A stretch of DNA of 64,000 bases from Nocardiopsis flavescens (GTDB lineage Bacteria > Actinomycetota > Actinomycetes > Streptosporangiales > Streptosporangiaceae). Positions 63,140 through 64,000 of this stretch are shown here, piece by piece (position 1 is the stretch's first letter; the number at the start of each line of letters is the position of its first letter). Location: positions 474,175 to 538,174 of the forward strand of contig NZ_FQZK01000002.1 in NCBI RefSeq assembly GCF_900141985.1. The letters are read 5' to 3'. The position numbers and the translations under genes are program-made. The notes beneath the pieces were generated by a model, which was given only the letters and a program-made list of their open reading frames with translations, was not told the DNA's origin and ran no database searches.

Positions 63140-63618
63140 TGCCGACCCTACCCGGCTCCGGGCGCGGTGACCTCACCGACGCCCAGTGGGCCCTGCTCCA
63201 ACCGTTGCTGCCGGCCCCGGCGAGAGGGCGCCCGCCCCTGCGCTGCAAACGCACTCTGGTCAACGGCATCCGCTGGCGGGTGCGGGCCGGCGCTCCCTGG
63301 CGCGACCTGCCCGAACGCTACGGCCCCTGGCAGACGGTCTACGCCCTGTTCCGCCGCTGGAGCCTGGACGGCACCTGGGCGCAGATCCTGGCCTCTTTGC
63401 AGTCGATCGCCGACGCGGCGGGCCTGATCCCCTGGCAGGTCAACGTCGACTCCACCATCGTGCGCGCCCACCAGCACGCCGCCGGGGCCCTGAAAAAGGG
63501 GAAGGGCAAGATCACGAAACGGACGAGCCCGCCGACCACGCCCTGGGGCGCTCACGCGGTGGGTGGACCACCAAGATCCACCTGGCCTGCGAGCAGGGTC
63601 AAAAGCCCCTGGCAGTAG
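63139..63618 (+). CDS. IS5-family transposase, 5' frame (OrfA)
   Basis: First part of the DDE transposase. DAQWALLQPLLPAP, GRPPLRCKRTLVNGIRWRVRAGAPWRDLPERYGPWQTVY and LIPWQVNVDSTIVRAHQH, with the first catalytic Asp in VDST. GTG at 63139 has GGAGG five bases upstream; an ATG at 63079 is in frame but has no ribosome site. The frame ends at 63618 after a slippery run at 63495-63501. Confidence 0.75.
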   Translation: MPTLPGSGRGDLTDAQWALLQPLLPAPARGRPPLRCKRTLVNGIRWRVRAGAPWRDLPERYGPWQTVYALFRRWSLDGTWAQILASLQSIADAAGLIPWQVNVDSTIVRAHQHAAGALKKGKGKITKRTSPPTTPWGAHAVGGPPRSTWPASRVKSPWQ

Positions 63619-64000
63619 TGATCACCGCCGGGCAGCGGGGGGACGCCCCGCAGTTCGAACCGGTCATGGACCGCGTCCGCGTCGCGGGGCGGGGCCGGTC
63701 GGGGCCGGCGCGCACCCGCCCGGTGCGGGTGCGCGCCGATAAGGCCTACAGCTCGAAGGGGATCCGTTCCTACCTGCGCAGACGCAAGATCAAAGCGACG
63801 ATTCCCGAGCCTCGGGACCGGGTGCGCAACCGCAAACGCAAGGGGCGGCGCGGGGGGCGCCCGCCGGGCTTGGACAAGGCCGATTATCGGGCCCGGCACG
63901 CGGTGGAGTGCGGGATCAACCGGCTCAAACGCAACCGGGCGGTGGCCACGCGCTATGACAAGCTCGCCCTTCGCTACGAGGCCACCGTCCAGATCGCTGC
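63495..64000 (+). CDS. IS5-family transposase, -1 frame (OrfB), cut by window end
   Basis: The -1 frame continues the transposase as DHETDEPADHALGRSRGGWT and CEQGQKPLAVV, with the second catalytic Asp in RADKAYSSKGIRSYLRR and the Glu in HAVECGINRLKRNRAVATRYDK. It joins OrfA at the heptamer A AAG GGG (63495-63501), whose codons are in the right register for -1 slippage. The 3' end lies outside the window. Confidence 0.75.

Larger units (their letters stand above)
63007..64000 (+). mobile_element. IS5-family insertion sequence (right end outside the window)
   Basis: The element begins directly after dnaE, with the first bases GGCCTGTTTGGG as the probable left terminal repeat. CTAG at 63003-63006 contains the dnaE stop and matches the YTAR target type used by IS5-like elements. 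It encodes a DDE transposase in two frames. The right repeat and second target copy lie beyond base 64000, so borders are only partly supported. Confidence 0.75.

Noticed and set aside
1..64000. CRISPR array, prophage or integrative element
   Set aside because: No regularly spaced repeats, integrase, phage structural genes or attachment sites were found apart from the IS5-like element and the HNH gene.

Overview
This is a 64 kb stretch of a very GC-rich chromosome. It carries the dcw cell-division and wall cluster, wag31/divIVA, sepF, an ileS T-box leader, a transglutaminase operon, DUF3040 and DUF2470 genes and many GTG/TTG starts, so the source is an actinobacterium. MurE has the DNPR motif, which fits meso-diaminopimelate peptidoglycan. 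The gene content resembles Nocardiopsaceae or Streptosporangiales more than Streptomyces, but that placement is inference and no database was searched.

Layout. 1-4,714: a cut-off Ser/Thr kinase, DUF2470, a YceI/MarR divergent pair with a shared operator region, an SseB-like protein and a prepilin peptidase. 4,760-8,732: shikimate genes aroC-aroK-aroB followed by efp-nusB. 8,811-11,581: a methyltransferase, DNA polymerase IV and a DUF3040 membrane protein. 11,784-16,299 (minus strand): moxR, DUF58 and transglutaminase operon. 16,736-34,920: the dcw cluster mraZ-rsmH-ftsL-ftsI-[mmuM on the opposite strand]-murE-murF-mraY-murD-ftsW-murG-murC-ftsQ-ftsZ, mostly joined by 4-base start/stop overlaps. 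35,053-40,338: pgeF, a PLP-binding protein, sepF, yggT, wag31 and an acidic, disordered membrane protein. 40,414-43,920 (minus): ileS with a T-box leader. 43,987-46,483: a small unknown protein, a DksA/TraR-type protein, lspA and an rluD-type pseudouridine synthase. 46,567-54,365: transport and regulation genes (EamA/LysR pair, a ThDP enzyme beside an Nramp-like transporter, araC-azlC-azlD, GNAT). 54,509-59,321: a thioesterase, a stand-alone chorismate mutase with a candidate leader peptide and terminator hairpin, an EEP hydrolase, a PRTase-like unknown and a DUF222-HNH protein. 59,443-63,006: dnaE. 63,007-64,000: an IS5-family element inserted at the dnaE stop codon and cut by the window edge.

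How the parts fit. The central 20 kb makes lipid II (murE/F/D/G/C, mraY), polymerises and crosslinks it at the septum (ftsW, ftsI) and places the division and growth machinery (ftsZ, sepF, ftsQ, ftsL, wag31). MraZ sits first and has four 10-bp-phased repeats overlapping its own promoter, so the cluster is probably autoregulated.

Points for a second look: the short leader ORF and hairpin before chorismate mutase; an inverted repeat that can hide the Shine-Dalgarno of the IS transposase from read-through transcripts; a plus-strand intrinsic terminator upstream of a small unknown gene beside the ileS T-box; an Nramp-like protein lacking the metal-site motifs; mmuM inserted backwards in dcw; and about ten genes whose start codon lies 6-8 nt after a TANNNT hexamer, which suggests leaderless transcripts.
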